Source: Telluria aromaticivorans
GTDB lineage: Bacteria > Pseudomonadota > Gammaproteobacteria > Burkholderiales > Burkholderiaceae_D
Direction: 5' to 3'
Length of the DNA: 64,000 bases
Assembly: GCF_013003915.1 (NCBI RefSeq)
Contig: NZ_JABAIV010000001.1
Coordinates: 372,001 to 436,000 of the forward strand
Of the stretch, positions 1 to 9,836 are shown in pieces (position 1 is the first letter of the stretch; every line of letters begins with the position of its first letter). The notes under the pieces were generated by a model that was given only the letters and a program-made list of their open reading frames with translations, searched no databases and was not told where the DNA came from. Made by a program: the position numbers and the translations under genes.

Positions 1-814
1 TGGCTGCGGTCTTTGCCGCGGCAATTCCGGCGGGCGTGCCGTTCAGCTCGCGGGCCGCGGCCAGCGCCACCGCCTGCGCCATCCCATGCAAGTCGACTTT
101 GCGGTTGTAGAGTTTCCCCATTTCTAGCGCCAGGCTGCAAAACCCGATTACCACGATCAGCAAGGGCACGAACATTACGGTGAACGCGCCTGATTGGCGA
201 CTGGGTCCCGTTTTCCTTTCTGTCGAAAAGTACCGCGCTGACGCGTCGCACTTTGCCTCTGCGTCGCGCGCCGCGTTGCGCTGCTGATGCATCTGGAGCA
301 GCAATGCACAGCAAGCGCAGGTCCAGAGTATCCAGCTCGCAAGCAAAAGGAACATGACATCGACTTGACGATGGCCAGCTGCGACAACCGACAGGCATCC
401 ACCTGACATGACGATAGAGGACCAACCGGCAAAGCGCCGGCCAAGCGGCACGCGCGACAAGGGAACAAACAGGTAGGCTACTGCGACCGCTGCGAATAGG
501 ATGAGCCATGCGGACAAGACAACCATGCCGAAAATTGCGCCGGAACCGAACAAGAGAACGGCGCCCGGGAAAACATTCGAACGTGTTTCCTTGACTGGAC
601 CCGTCCCAGTCTCCGCAGCTTCAGGGGCGAACGCTGGACGGCGCAGGGCAGACAGGATGGTCAGGATCAGCCCAGGTATCGCTGCGACCACATAGCTCCG
701 TAATCCTGCTTCAACTGCGAGAAGCCACGCGCTGATGAGTGCCCAACCCGTCATCGAAAAAACGAGAGGCGCGAACGAACAATATGGTCGAGACTGCGTA
801 TTTTCCGCATTCAT
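1..814 (-). CDS. Polytopic membrane protein continuing into a TadG-like (Tad/Flp pilus) domain, partial
   Basis: Reading the minus strand from an ATG at 814, preceded by AGAGGA about 6 nt upstream, the frame stays open to the window edge, giving 271 codons without a stop. Residues about 12-175 hold some six hydrophobic segments (near 12-34, 40-57, 83-101, 102-119, 128-148, 152-174), the last one cysteine-rich. From about residue 208 the protein reads like the N-terminus of TadG/TadE-type pilus-assembly proteins: an S-G-A-F-T-V lead, one transmembrane helix, then E-M-G-K-L-Y and an alanine-rich helix. TadG-like proteins are envelope proteins of Flp/Tad pilus systems, usually with a single N-terminal helix. 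The long membrane part in front is unusual. An internal start at residue 175 is possible but has no Shine-Dalgarno sequence. The C-terminus lies outside the window. No other tad gene is visible. Confidence 0.6.
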   Translation of the reverse strand, partial: MNAENTQSRPYCSFAPLVFSMTGWALISAWLLAVEAGLRSYVVAAIPGLILTILSALRRPAFAPEAAETGTGPVKETRSNVFPGAVLLFGSGAIFGMVVLSAWLILFAAVAVAYLFVPLSRVPLGRRFAGWSSIVMSGGCLSVVAAGHRQVDVMFLLLASWILWTCACCALLLQMHQQRNAARDAEAKCDASARYFSTERKTGPSRQSGAFTVMFVPLLIVVIGFCSLALEMGKLYNRKVDLHGMAQAVALAAARELNGTPAGIAAAKTAA

Positions 815-1209
815 ACCTGTCCTCTAGCCTGCCGGGATGGCAGCGTGATGGGCGTTGCAATCCTTGCGATGCATTGCTTCAAAGAGTGTGAGCGCCGGAA
901 AGTCTTGCTGCAACCAAAGTATTCGGGGCTATTGATGAATATCAGCGACGGCGTGAGCTCCAATGTTTATGTGATTTTTCCTGTGGCGTGAGACCGAAAT
1001 CTCTGCCTACTGCTGGTTGATCCCGCACGCGGCTGCTGACCTTTGTACGCTTACAAAAAAAAAGCCCCTGTAATCAGGGGCTGCGTCGTCGTATCGCCGG
1101 TGTTGAGCCTGCCGTGCGACAGCGCACGGCGACAATACCGAGCTGGGGTCCGGCGGCCGTGCATTCAATTTCGAGCCGCGTCGCGCGTTCCGAGTAAACC
1201 GTGGCCCGC
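815..1209. other. Intergenic region with one terminator
   Basis: This 395-bp gap lies between the partial membrane/TadG gene and the TerD/VWA gene, both on the minus strand. It contains the intrinsic terminator at 1055-1082 that serves the TerD/VWA gene, and the ribosome binding site of the membrane gene at its left edge. No open frame in it has protein-like composition. I see nothing else that I can support. Confidence 0.6.
1055..1082 (-). terminator. Intrinsic terminator downstream of the TerD/VWA gene
   Basis: On the minus strand an 8-bp perfect stem (AGCCCCTG paired with CAGGGGCT, 4-nt loop) is followed by a run of nine T. It lies about 130 bp beyond the TerD/VWA stop codon. Confidence 0.85.
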
Positions 1210-2523
1210 CTATGTGAGCAGCCCGTGCTGTCGCGCCTGCCTGAGCCAGCCCGGGTACTCGGTCATCAACAAGTCGTACAGTGCCGCATCCGGGTGCTCG
1301 TCCGGACTCGACACCGAGAAGAAATCCGCGTTGTCGATCAGGCGGCCACCAAGCTCATCCAACTTTTCGAGGAAGGGGAAATCGGAATCGGCAAAGTCGG
1401 ACAAGCGCTTGTTCTTGGACTTCTTTCCCTTGCCGATCCCCATGAATTTCCAGAAGATGGGTTCCCGGCTCGACCAGCGCAACTGGCGCTCGGTCAGGGG
1501 CTTGTCGGACGTGGTGCCATCAGTCACGAACATCACATAGACCGGCAGGGCCGCGGCATGAAGCGAGCTGCGTTCGCCACCGCGGCCATCGGGAAAATAA
1601 TGGCGCCGCACGGCTTCCATGGCCGTGCCGTAGCGCGTGTCACCCTCGAGCGGATGCCGTTTGATGGCTTGCGCGACATAGCCCGTCCAATTGGACAATC
1701 CCATCGGTGCGGGTTGATGGACGTTCTTGCCAAACAAGAAGACATCGATCTCGCCGTCATCATCGAAGCGGCAACCCAGCGCCAGGATGCGCTCGGCGAA
1801 GCGCTGTACCAGCCCTTTGCTGTAGAGACTGCCCATTGAGCCGGAGATATCGAGCACGAGGCAAACTTTGGCGCGGTGTTCCTGCAGCCCCACCTTGGCA
1901 AGCGAGACGCCTGCGGACTTCACCAGGCTGACGAGCTGCGGTGCCTTGGCTTCCACGCGCTTTTCAAGGCTGATGGCCGGCGCCGCCGCGGCCGGCGCGG
2001 CATCTGCTGCGACGTCCGCGCCAAAATACTGCACCAGTGCCGGAAGTCCGCCATTGAACCCCTGCCCGACCGCCATGAAGCGCCAGCCCCCGTCCTTGCG
2101 ATAGAACTCCCCCAGCATGACTGCCTGCTCGCTTGCAAAGTCCTGGCCGGAAAACTCGAAACGGGCGAATTCGCCCTCGGGACCATCCAGCCCCAGGGAA
2201 CTGGAGGCGAGCTGCGACATCAGGCCGCCGCCATCGATACTGGCGGTGATCACGACCCGCTGTATCCATGAAGGCAGCTGGTCCAAGCGGAACCTGAATC
2301 CGTCGTGACCGCTGCCTTGCTCCTTCACTGCCACGCCGCCGCAAGGCGTCGCCGGCTGGTTGAAGAAGGTCATGTAACGGTCGTCGGCCAGCTTGCCGGC
2401 GGCATCGACCGCAAAGGAAGCGAAGTCGAGTGCAAGGCCACGCGCCAACAGGCTGGCGCCGAGGACGCCGCCCGGCGCGTAGTCGGCAAGGGGAAGACGT
2501 TCGCCTCTCGAAAGTTGTCGCAT
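1210..2523 (-). CDS. TerF-like protein: TerD domain plus VWA domain
   Basis: The 437-residue protein has an N-terminal TerD-like calcium-binding domain (about 1-170; F-R-F-R-L-D-Q-L-P and the later F-Y-R-K-D-G-W-R-F-M-A-V-G-Q-G-F are typical), an alanine-rich linker, and a C-terminal von Willebrand A domain. The VWA MIDAS motif D-I-S-G-S-M is at 225-230, with T-D-G-T-T-S-D near residue 335. This architecture matches TerF of tellurite-resistance/stress operons, a cytosolic protein of uncertain biochemical role. The ATG has GGAGA 6 nt upstream. No terZABCDE genes are adjacent, so this is an orphan copy and tellurite resistance should not be assumed. It is followed by its own terminator. Confidence 0.85.
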   Translation of the reverse strand: MRQLSRGERLPLADYAPGGVLGASLLARGLALDFASFAVDAAGKLADDRYMTFFNQPATPCGGVAVKEQGSGHDGFRFRLDQLPSWIQRVVITASIDGGGLMSQLASSSLGLDGPEGEFARFEFSGQDFASEQAVMLGEFYRKDGGWRFMAVGQGFNGGLPALVQYFGADVAADAAPAAAAPAISLEKRVEAKAPQLVSLVKSAGVSLAKVGLQEHRAKVCLVLDISGSMGSLYSKGLVQRFAERILALGCRFDDDGEIDVFLFGKNVHQPAPMGLSNWTGYVAQAIKRHPLEGDTRYGTAMEAVRRHYFPDGRGGERSSLHAAALPVYVMFVTDGTTSDKPLTERQLRWSSREPIFWKFMGIGKGKKSKNKRLSDFADSDFPFLEKLDELGGRLIDNADFFSVSSPDEHPDAALYDLLMTEYPGWLRQARQHGLLT

Positions 2524-2813
2524 CTGTTTCTCCAGTTGACTGAATCGGAGACATTGCCAGCGCGCTTATACACGCTTGCAGCCATCGCGTGGATCTGCGT
2601 GGCAGCAAACCCATCCATGAGCATAAACGAATTTCAATCGGCTTCGCTTGAGCAAATTGCTGCGGTGCTATTCATCCTGGTTCAGCTGCGAGAGGATAAA
2701 CGGCAGAGGTCAATCGCGCCATGCAGGCATCTTGCTGCGTTTCCCGAGCGTGATCCGACGACAGCCCCCGTTCAGCCCTGGACCGGCATGCTATGCTTTT
2801 CTTCTGTTTAGCG

Positions 2814-3587
2814 ATGAAGCGAGCGATGATGGCAAACATGCGTTTGGCGATAATCGGACTGTCGATCGTCCTGTCCGCGGCCGCCCAGGACCGGACGGAA
2901 CCAAACCCCAAAGACACCGAAGTGTGGACGCCGGAACCCGGGGTGGTCACTCCCGGCGCTGCAGCCGGCGCCCCATCCGACGCGATCGTGTTGTTCGGTG
3001 GAACCGATCTGGGCGAATGGGTCTCGGCCGCCTCGCCCGGCAAGCCCGCCGACTGGATCGTGGGCGCCGGCATGTTCACCGTTCGCGGCGGCAGCGGCGA
3101 TATCCAGACCAGGCGCCTGTTCACGGACTACCAGATCCACCTCGAGTGGCGCGTGCCTGCGACGCTTGCCGGAAGCGGCCAGGCCAGGGGCAACAGCGGC
3201 CTGTTCCTCGCTTCGACCGGCAAGGGCAGCGGCTATGAACTGCAGATTCTTGACTGCGCCGGCAACAAGACCTATGCCAATGGGCAGGCAGCCAGCATCT
3301 ACAAGCAGCACATCCCTCTCGTGAACGCCTGTGCGCCGGCAGGCGAATGGCAACGCTACGATGTCATCTGGACCGCGCCGCGCTTTACCGCCGATGGCGC
3401 GCTGATATCTCCCGCCAATTTCACGGCGCTGCACAACGGCGTCGTCGTGCAGAACCATGTCGCCCTGCAGGGCGAGTCCGTGTATGCGGGCAAGCCTACC
3501 TACCGCATGCACGGTCCCGCGCCGATCAAGCTGCAGGACCATGGCGATGCAGTCAGCTTCCGCAATATTTGGGTGCGGCCACTCTGA
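2814..3587 (+). CDS. Secreted DUF1080 (3-keto-disaccharide hydrolase-like) protein
   Basis: A hydrophobic N-terminus ending in S-A-A-A-Q is consistent with a signal peptide. The rest is one DUF1080 / 3-keto-disaccharide hydrolase domain of the concanavalin-like jelly-roll fold: L-F-G-G-T-D-L-G-E-W near its start, then R-G-N-S-G-L-F-L, Y-E-L-Q-I-L-D, and Q-D-H-G-D-A-V-S-F-R-N-I-W-V at the C-terminus. Family members act on 3-keto-glycosides or related sugars in the periplasm; the substrate here cannot be told from sequence. Start choice is uncertain: in-frame ATGs occur at 2793, 2814, 2826 and 2829 and none has a clear Shine-Dalgarno sequence. The gene stands alone between two minus-strand genes. 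Confidence 0.8.
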   Translation: MKRAMMANMRLAIIGLSIVLSAAAQDRTEPNPKDTEVWTPEPGVVTPGAAAGAPSDAIVLFGGTDLGEWVSAASPGKPADWIVGAGMFTVRGGSGDIQTRRLFTDYQIHLEWRVPATLAGSGQARGNSGLFLASTGKGSGYELQILDCAGNKTYANGQAASIYKQHIPLVNACAPAGEWQRYDVIWTAPRFTADGALISPANFTALHNGVVVQNHVALQGESVYAGKPTYRMHGPAPIKLQDHGDAVSFRNIWVRPL

Positions 3588-3669
3588 AGCAATGCCTTGC
3601 TGCCGCCGTTCGGGAGACGGGCCGGAGAAAGAGGAAGCGCTGCCGGGACCGCGTGCCCGGACAGCCGCA

Positions 3670-4392
3670 TTACTCCGTGGCCTGGTCGATTTGCCAGGGA
3701 GCGGCGTCGTGGTCGACGCCCGACGTGCCGGTTTCATGACTGACATTGCTGTCCCAGCGGCCCGATACGACGCATGCCTTCCGGAGGTGCTGGGCTAGCG
3801 CGATCATGGTGGCCAGGGCCTGTCCGGAACTGGCTTTCCCGGGGACCAGCGTCCACGTCTCGCCGACATGGGGAGGACACGACAGGTGCAATCCCAGCAC
3901 CTCGCCCGCACGCCGCGTACAAGCGGCAAGCTGGCCGACCTCGGCAGGCGACGAGCAGGTGACCAGGATTGCGCCTGGCTTGACGGTTTCATCAAGCCGG
4001 CGGAACAATTTGCCCTTGGTGCCGATTTCCGCAGACACGGCTTCGATCACCAGGTCGCAGTCCTTGAGGTGATGGAAGTGGATAGTGCCCGCCAACAGCG
4101 CCATGCGCCGCTCGCCACTGGCTGCGGCAAGCCTGCCCTGCAGGACTGCATCCTGGTAACTGGAGCGCGCCTTCGCGATTCCCTGTGCGAGCGATGCCCG
4201 TTCGAGTTCAAAGATCGTGACCGGGATGTCGGCATCGAGCAAACTCATGGCGATCCCGATACCGGCCCTGTTGGCACCCACGATGCCGACCCGCCTGACA
4301 GCGTGCGGCGTCATGGACAGTCCGTGCACTGGTGCCCGGTTCACCGCAACAGGCGCGCGGCTGTCATGCACCTCGTGATTCGCTTTGCTCAT
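3670..4392 (-). CDS. 3-hydroxyacyl-CoA dehydrogenase NAD-binding domain protein, single-domain
   Basis: The 240-residue protein matches the NAD-binding domain of 3-hydroxyacyl-CoA dehydrogenases. It carries a Rossmann motif near 36-49 and a G-L-H-L-S-C-P-P-H segment where the family has its catalytic G-x-H-F-x-x-P region. The dinucleotide motif reads G-A-N-R-A-G instead of the usual G-A-G-x-x-G, and the chain stops where the C-terminal 3HCDH dimerisation domain would begin. The chosen ATG has GGAGG 7 nt upstream; a longer frame goes back to 4455 without such support. It lies 66 nt downstream of isocitrate lyase on the same strand and probably shares its transcript. Whether it is an active enzyme is open. 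Confidence 0.7.
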   Translation of the reverse strand: MSKANHEVHDSRAPVAVNRAPVHGLSMTPHAVRRVGIVGANRAGIGIAMSLLDADIPVTIFELERASLAQGIAKARSSYQDAVLQGRLAAASGERRMALLAGTIHFHHLKDCDLVIEAVSAEIGTKGKLFRRLDETVKPGAILVTCSSPAEVGQLAACTRRAGEVLGLHLSCPPHVGETWTLVPGKASSGQALATMIALAQHLRKACVVSGRWDSNVSHETGTSGVDHDAAPWQIDQATE

Positions 4393-4458
4393 CCGTTTTC
4401 CTCCAGATAGTGATGTCGTCGCCGGACCCGCGACGACGGGCCCGGGATGCGCCATTCG

Positions 4459-6039
4459 TCAGAACTGGTTCATGGTGTTGTGTTGTCCGGACGCCTTCAA
4501 CGCCGCTTCGCCGCTGAAATATTCCTTGTGGTCGTCGCCCAGGTCCGAACCCGACATGTTCTGGTGCTTGACGCAGGCGATGCCCTGGCGGATCTCCTTG
4601 CGCTGCACCCCGGCCACATAGCCCAGCATGCCCTGCTCGCCGAAATACTCCTTGGCCAGGTTGTCGGTCGACAGCGCGGCGGTGTGGTAGGTCGGCAGTG
4701 TGATCAGGTGATGGAAGATGCCCGCTTCGCGCGCCGCGTCGGCCTGGAAGGTGCGGATCCGCTCGTCGGCATCGCGTGCCAGTTCCGTGTCGTCGTACTC
4801 GGCGCTCATCAGCTGCGAACGCTCATAGGCCGACATGTCGGCGCCCCCTGCCTGCATGCTGTCGAAGACCTGCTGGCGGAAGTTCAGGGTCCAGTTGAAC
4901 GAGGGGCTGTTGTTGTACACCAGCTTGGCGTTCGGGATGACCTTGCGGATCTCCTTCACCATGCCGCCGATCTGGGCGATATGCGGCTTCTCGGTCTCGA
5001 TCCACAGCAGGTCGGCGCCGTTCTGCAGCGAGGTGATGCAGTCGAGCACGCAGCGCGCTTCGCCGGTGCCTTCGCGGAACTGGAACAAATTGCTGGGCAG
5101 GCGCTTGGGACGCAGCAGCTTGCCGTCGCGCTTGATGACCACGTCGCCGTTGGCCATCGCATCGAGCCCAATCTCGTCGGCGTCCAGGAAGCTGTTGTAC
5201 TGGTCACCCAGGTCGCCCGGCTCGCGGGTATAGGCAATCTGCTTGGTCAGGCCGGCGCCCAGTGAATCGGTGCGTGCCACGATGAGCCCGTCGTCCACGC
5301 CCAGCTCAAGGAAGGCGTAGCGCACCGCCCGGATCTTGGCCAGGAAGTCTTCGTGCGGCACCGTGACCTTGCCGTCCTGGTGGCCGCACTGCTTCTCGTC
5401 CGACACCTGGTTCTCGATCTGGATGCAGCAGGCGCCAGCTTCGATCATCTGCTTGGCCATCAGGTAGGTGGCCTCGGCATTGCCGAAACCGGCATCGATG
5501 TCGGCGATGATCGGCACCACGTGGGTGACGAAATTGTCGATCTTGTCCTGGATCGCCGCGCGCGCCGGACCTTCTGCGGCATCCAGTTGACGGAACAGGC
5601 CGCCAAGCTCGCGCGCATCCGCCTGGCGCAGGAAGGTGTACAGCTCGCGGATCAAGCTGGCCACGGCGGTCTTCTCGTGCATCGACTGGTCCGGCAGCGG
5701 GCCGAATTCCGAGCGCAGGGCGGCGATCATCCAGCCCGACAGGTAGAGGTAGCGGCGGTCGGTACTGTTGAAATGTTTTTTAATCGAGATCATTTTTTGC
5801 TGGCCAATGAAGCCGTGCCAGCATCCGAGCGACTGCGTGTACTTGGACGGATCGGCATCGTAATTGGCCATGTCGCGGCGCATGATGCCGGCGGTGTAGC
5901 GGGCGATATCGAGACCGGTCTGGAACCGGTTCTGGGCGCGCATGCGGGCGGCGGATTCGGGATTGATGGCATCCCAGCCCTGGCCTTGCTGCTGTTTGAG
6001 GGAGTTGATGGACTGGATATCGTTCTGGTACTGGGACAT
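4459..6039 (-). CDS. aceA: Isocitrate lyase (long proteobacterial form)
   Basis: AceA splits isocitrate to glyoxylate and succinate, the first step of the glyoxylate shunt used for growth on acetate and fatty acids. The 526-residue protein is the long Pseudomonas/Burkholderia-type enzyme rather than the roughly 430-residue E. coli form. The active-site signature reads K-Q-C-G-H at 216-220, the usual variant of K-K-C-G-H in this subfamily. Further marks are W-H-G-F near 74-77, D-I-D-A-G-F-G near 180-186 and Y-N-N-S-P-S-F-N-W. The start chosen is the ATG with GGAG 7 nt upstream; an extension to 6108 lacks a ribosome site and family similarity. No malate synthase gene lies beside it. Confidence 0.95.
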   Translation of the reverse strand: MSQYQNDIQSINSLKQQQGQGWDAINPESAARMRAQNRFQTGLDIARYTAGIMRRDMANYDADPSKYTQSLGCWHGFIGQQKMISIKKHFNSTDRRYLYLSGWMIAALRSEFGPLPDQSMHEKTAVASLIRELYTFLRQADARELGGLFRQLDAAEGPARAAIQDKIDNFVTHVVPIIADIDAGFGNAEATYLMAKQMIEAGACCIQIENQVSDEKQCGHQDGKVTVPHEDFLAKIRAVRYAFLELGVDDGLIVARTDSLGAGLTKQIAYTREPGDLGDQYNSFLDADEIGLDAMANGDVVIKRDGKLLRPKRLPSNLFQFREGTGEARCVLDCITSLQNGADLLWIETEKPHIAQIGGMVKEIRKVIPNAKLVYNNSPSFNWTLNFRQQVFDSMQAGGADMSAYERSQLMSAEYDDTELARDADERIRTFQADAAREAGIFHHLITLPTYHTAALSTDNLAKEYFGEQGMLGYVAGVQRKEIRQGIACVKHQNMSGSDLGDDHKEYFSGEAALKASGQHNTMNQF

Positions 6040-6150
6040 GGTGACACTCCAAGGTAGGTGAATCGAAACCTGCTGCGTTCGCCGCGGTTGGGTGCGGCGA
6101 ATTGACATCGCTTGAGAACATCATACGTCCAGAACAGCTCAAACTCTTCT

Positions 6151-6164
6151 GTCTTATATAAGAC
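6151..6164. promoter_or_regulatory. Perfect palindrome upstream of aceA, candidate operator
   Basis: GTCTTATATAAGAC is a perfect 14-bp inverted repeat 112 bp upstream of the aceA start. It is flanked by TTCTG on the left and CAGAA on the right. Its symmetry suits a dimeric repressor, for example of the GntR type, but the regulator is not identified. The role is inferred from symmetry and location only. Confidence 0.5.
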
Positions 6165-6273
6165 CACAGAAAAAAATTTAGTGTGAATAATCAGACACTT
6201 ATCGAAGCTATTGCACGATGTGAAACAACATGCTGCGCAGTGGGATCAACAGATGCTGCACTGCGGCAGCCGC

Positions 6274-6317
6274 ATTTCATGATGTGAAATCCCTTGCGTG
6301 TGGGTGAAATTTTCACC
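6274..6317. promoter_or_regulatory. Paired TGAAA-type palindromes between aceA and guaA
   Basis: Two inverted repeats lie close together: ATTTCA-5nt-TGAAAT at 6274-6290 and GGTGAAA-T-TTTCACC at 6303-6317. A further GTGAAA half-site is at 6220-6225. The repeated half-site suggests a multi-site operator 240-280 bp upstream of aceA. No regulator can be named. Confidence 0.4.
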
Positions 6318-6354
6318 GCAGGTTCATGAGCGAGACTAAATCCGGATGACAATA

Positions 6355-6395
6355 GAAAAAGCCGCTGATCATCCCTCGGATGATCAACGGCTTTT
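6355..6395 (-). terminator. Intrinsic terminator of guaA
   Basis: A stem of GCCG plus TGATCATCC pairs with GGATGATCA plus CGGC around a 3-nt loop, with one mismatch. It is flanked by A5 on the left and T4 on the right, so on the minus strand a T-run follows the hairpin. It lies 40 bp past the guaA stop and may work in both directions. Confidence 0.85.
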
Positions 6396-6434
6396 GAATT
6401 TTCGGAGACTGATCAGCTGATCAGGAAATCCCTG

Positions 6435-8045
6435 TCATTCCCACTCGATGGTCGCCGGCGGCTTCCCCGAAATGTCATACACGACCCGGTTCAGTCCGCG
6501 CACTTCATTGATGATGCGATTCGACACCTTGCCCAGCAGCGAGTGCGGCAAATGCGCCCACTGCGCCGTCATGAAGTCCAGCGTCTGCACCGCGCGCAGC
6601 GCCACCACGTATTCGTAGGTGCGCCCATCGCCCATCACACCCACCGACTTCACCGGCAGGAACACGGCAAACGCCTGGCTGGTCGCTTCATACCAGTTGG
6701 TCGGCGCCTTGCCCGGATCGATGCCGGCGACCGCTGGCAGCTCGAACGGCGTATTGCGCAGCTCTTCGATGAAGATGGCGTCGGCTTCGCGCAGCAGGTC
6801 GGCATACTCTTTCTTGACTTCGCCGAGGATGCGCACGCCCAGGCCCGGGCCCGGGAACGGGTGGCGGTAGACCATGTCGTGCGGCAGGCCGAGGGCCACA
6901 CCGAGTTTACGCACTTCGTCCTTGAAAAGTTCGCGCAACGGCTCGAGCAGTTTCAGGTTCAGGGTTTCCGGCAAGCCGCCCACGTTGTGGTGGCTCTTGA
7001 TGGTCTGGCCTTTCTTACCTTTACCAGCCGACTCGATCACGTCCGGGTAGATCGTCCCCTGCGCCAGCCAGCGTGCATTCGACAACTTGCCCGCTTCGAC
7101 CTGGAACACTTCGACGAATTCGCGGCCAATGATCTTGCGCTTTTGCTCGGGGTCGGTGACGCCGGCCAGATGGCCCATGAACTGGTCTTCGGCGTCGATG
7201 CGGATGACTTTCACGCCGAGGTTCTTCGAGAACATGTCCATCACCATCTTGCCCTCGTCCTTGCGCAGCAGGCCGTGGTCCACAAAAACGCAGGTCAGCT
7301 GGTCGCCGATGGCGCGGTGGATCAGGGCTGCGGCGACGCTCGAATCGACGCCGCCGGACAGGCCGAGGATCACTTCGTCGGTCCCGACCTGCTCGCGGAT
7401 TTTCTGGACAGCTTCGCCGATATAGTCGGGCATGTTCCAGTCCGACTTGCAGCCGCAGATCTCGTGTACGAAGCGGCCGATGATGGCTTCGCCTTGCGTG
7501 GTATGGGTCACTTCCGGGTGGAACTGCAGCGCGTAGAAGCGGCGCTCTTCGTCGGCCATGGCGGCGATCGGGCAGCTGTCGGTCGAACCCATCAGCTTGA
7601 AGCCTTCCGGCATGTCCAGCACCTTGTCGCCGTGGCTCATCCAGACGCGCAGCATGCCGTGGCCTTCGCTGGTGACAAAATCGTTGATGCCGTTCAGTAG
7701 TGCCGTATGGCCGCGGGCGCGCACTTCGGCGTAGCCGAATTCGCGCAGCTTGCCGTTTTCCACTTTACCGCCGAGCTGGGCGGCCATGGTCTGCATGCCG
7801 TAGCAGATGCCCAGCACCGGCACGCCGGCTTCGAACACGGCTTGCGGCGCACGCGGCGAATCGCCTTCGAGCGTGGAATTGTGGCTGCCCGACAGGATGA
7901 TGCCGGAGGCGCCGTAGTTGCGGACGAACTCGTCGCTGACATCGTAGGGGAACACTTCGGAGAACACGCCGGCATCGCGCACGCGGCGGGCGATCAGCTG
8001 GGTAACCTGGGAACCGAAATCGAGGATGAGGATTTTTGAATGCAT
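6435..8045 (-). CDS. guaA: GMP synthase (glutamine-hydrolysing)
   Basis: GuaA aminates XMP to GMP with ATP and glutamine in the cytosol, the last step of GMP synthesis. The 536-residue protein has an N-terminal class I glutamine amidotransferase domain with nucleophile C81 (G-I-C-Y-G-M) and H176-P-E178. The ATP-pyrophosphatase domain follows, with the P-loop S-G-G-V-D-S at 230-235, and then the C-terminal dimerisation domain ending in T-I-E-W-E. The start is the ATG in front of [12 protein letters not shown], which matches the family; the frame extends further upstream without similarity. It follows guaB on the same strand, with a terminator and a palindromic repeat in between. Confidence 0.97.
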   Translation of the reverse strand: MHSKILILDFGSQVTQLIARRVRDAGVFSEVFPYDVSDEFVRNYGASGIILSGSHNSTLEGDSPRAPQAVFEAGVPVLGICYGMQTMAAQLGGKVENGKLREFGYAEVRARGHTALLNGINDFVTSEGHGMLRVWMSHGDKVLDMPEGFKLMGSTDSCPIAAMADEERRFYALQFHPEVTHTTQGEAIIGRFVHEICGCKSDWNMPDYIGEAVQKIREQVGTDEVILGLSGGVDSSVAAALIHRAIGDQLTCVFVDHGLLRKDEGKMVMDMFSKNLGVKVIRIDAEDQFMGHLAGVTDPEQKRKIIGREFVEVFQVEAGKLSNARWLAQGTIYPDVIESAGKGKKGQTIKSHHNVGGLPETLNLKLLEPLRELFKDEVRKLGVALGLPHDMVYRHPFPGPGLGVRILGEVKKEYADLLREADAIFIEELRNTPFELPAVAGIDPGKAPTNWYEATSQAFAVFLPVKSVGVMGDGRTYEYVVALRAVQTLDFMTAQWAHLPHSLLGKVSNRIINEVRGLNRVVYDISGKPPATIEWE

Positions 8046-8078
8046 GTGGGAGGCGACGATATTGAATGAATCGGGGTC

Positions 8079-8192
8079 CGTAGGGTGGGCGGGTTTCCCG
8101 CCCACGCGGTGATCGGTAGCGGCAAGATCATCCGGCACGATGCCGGAGCCTTGCGCTATCACCGCGCGGTCGGCGAAGCCGACCACCCTACG
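8079..8192. repeat. Dispersed palindromic repeat, copy A
   Basis: About 114 bp with terminal inverted repeats CGTAGGGTGG and CCACCCTACG. Internal stems include GCGGTGAT with ATCACCGC and TCCGGCA with TGCCGGA. The same CGTAGGGTGGGC end occurs at 20583, 44330, 59118 and 59518. It sits between guaA and guaB and encodes nothing. Confidence 0.8.
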
Positions 8193-8193
8193 A

Positions 8194-8219
8194 AAACGCG
8201 GCCATTCGGGGCCGCGTTT
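8194..8219 (-). terminator. Intrinsic terminator of guaB
   Basis: A 10-bp perfect stem (AAACGCGGCC with GGCCGCGTTT, 6-nt loop) starts 8 bp past the guaB stop. The minus-strand 3' arm ends in four T. It directly abuts palindromic repeat copy A. Confidence 0.75.
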
Positions 8220-8226
8220 CATGTTT

Positions 8227-9696
<1,470 letters not shown>

Positions 9697-9713
9697 CTAT
9701 AGGCGCAAAAGCG

Positions 9714-9742
9714 AATTATACAGAAACTGGCCATGGCTGTCG
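9714..9742 (-). promoter_or_regulatory. guaB: Probable sigma-70 promoter of guaB
   Basis: On the minus strand a perfect TATAAT (9714-9719) is preceded, after 17 bp, by GCGACA (9737-9742), a 4/6 match to TTGACA. The -10 element lies 26 bp upstream of the guaB start codon. Confidence 0.55.
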
Positions 9743-9836
9743 CAGGCATGCCTAAAATTGGCGGGCGGACGCGGTTCCTGATTGACAGTACCGCCGAAGC
9801 ATGGCGAAATCCATGTGTTACTCAAGGAAAACTTTT

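Larger units (their letters stand above)
6040..6434. other. aceA upstream region and guaA downstream region
   Basis: This 395-bp gap separates guaA from aceA, both on the minus strand. It holds, from aceA outward, a 14-bp palindrome (6151-6164), an AT-rich stretch, a set of T-G-A-A-A half-sites including two palindromes (6274-6317), and the guaA terminator (6355-6395). No protein-coding frame in it is convincing. Its composition is clearly more AT-rich than that of the flanking genes, as expected for a regulated promoter region. Confidence 0.6.

Noticed and set aside
9801-9836. Upstream start for the DUF4124 gene
   Set aside because: It would put a polar stretch before the signal peptide, whereas the ATG at 9837 has a ribosome site and starts directly with a typical signal sequence.
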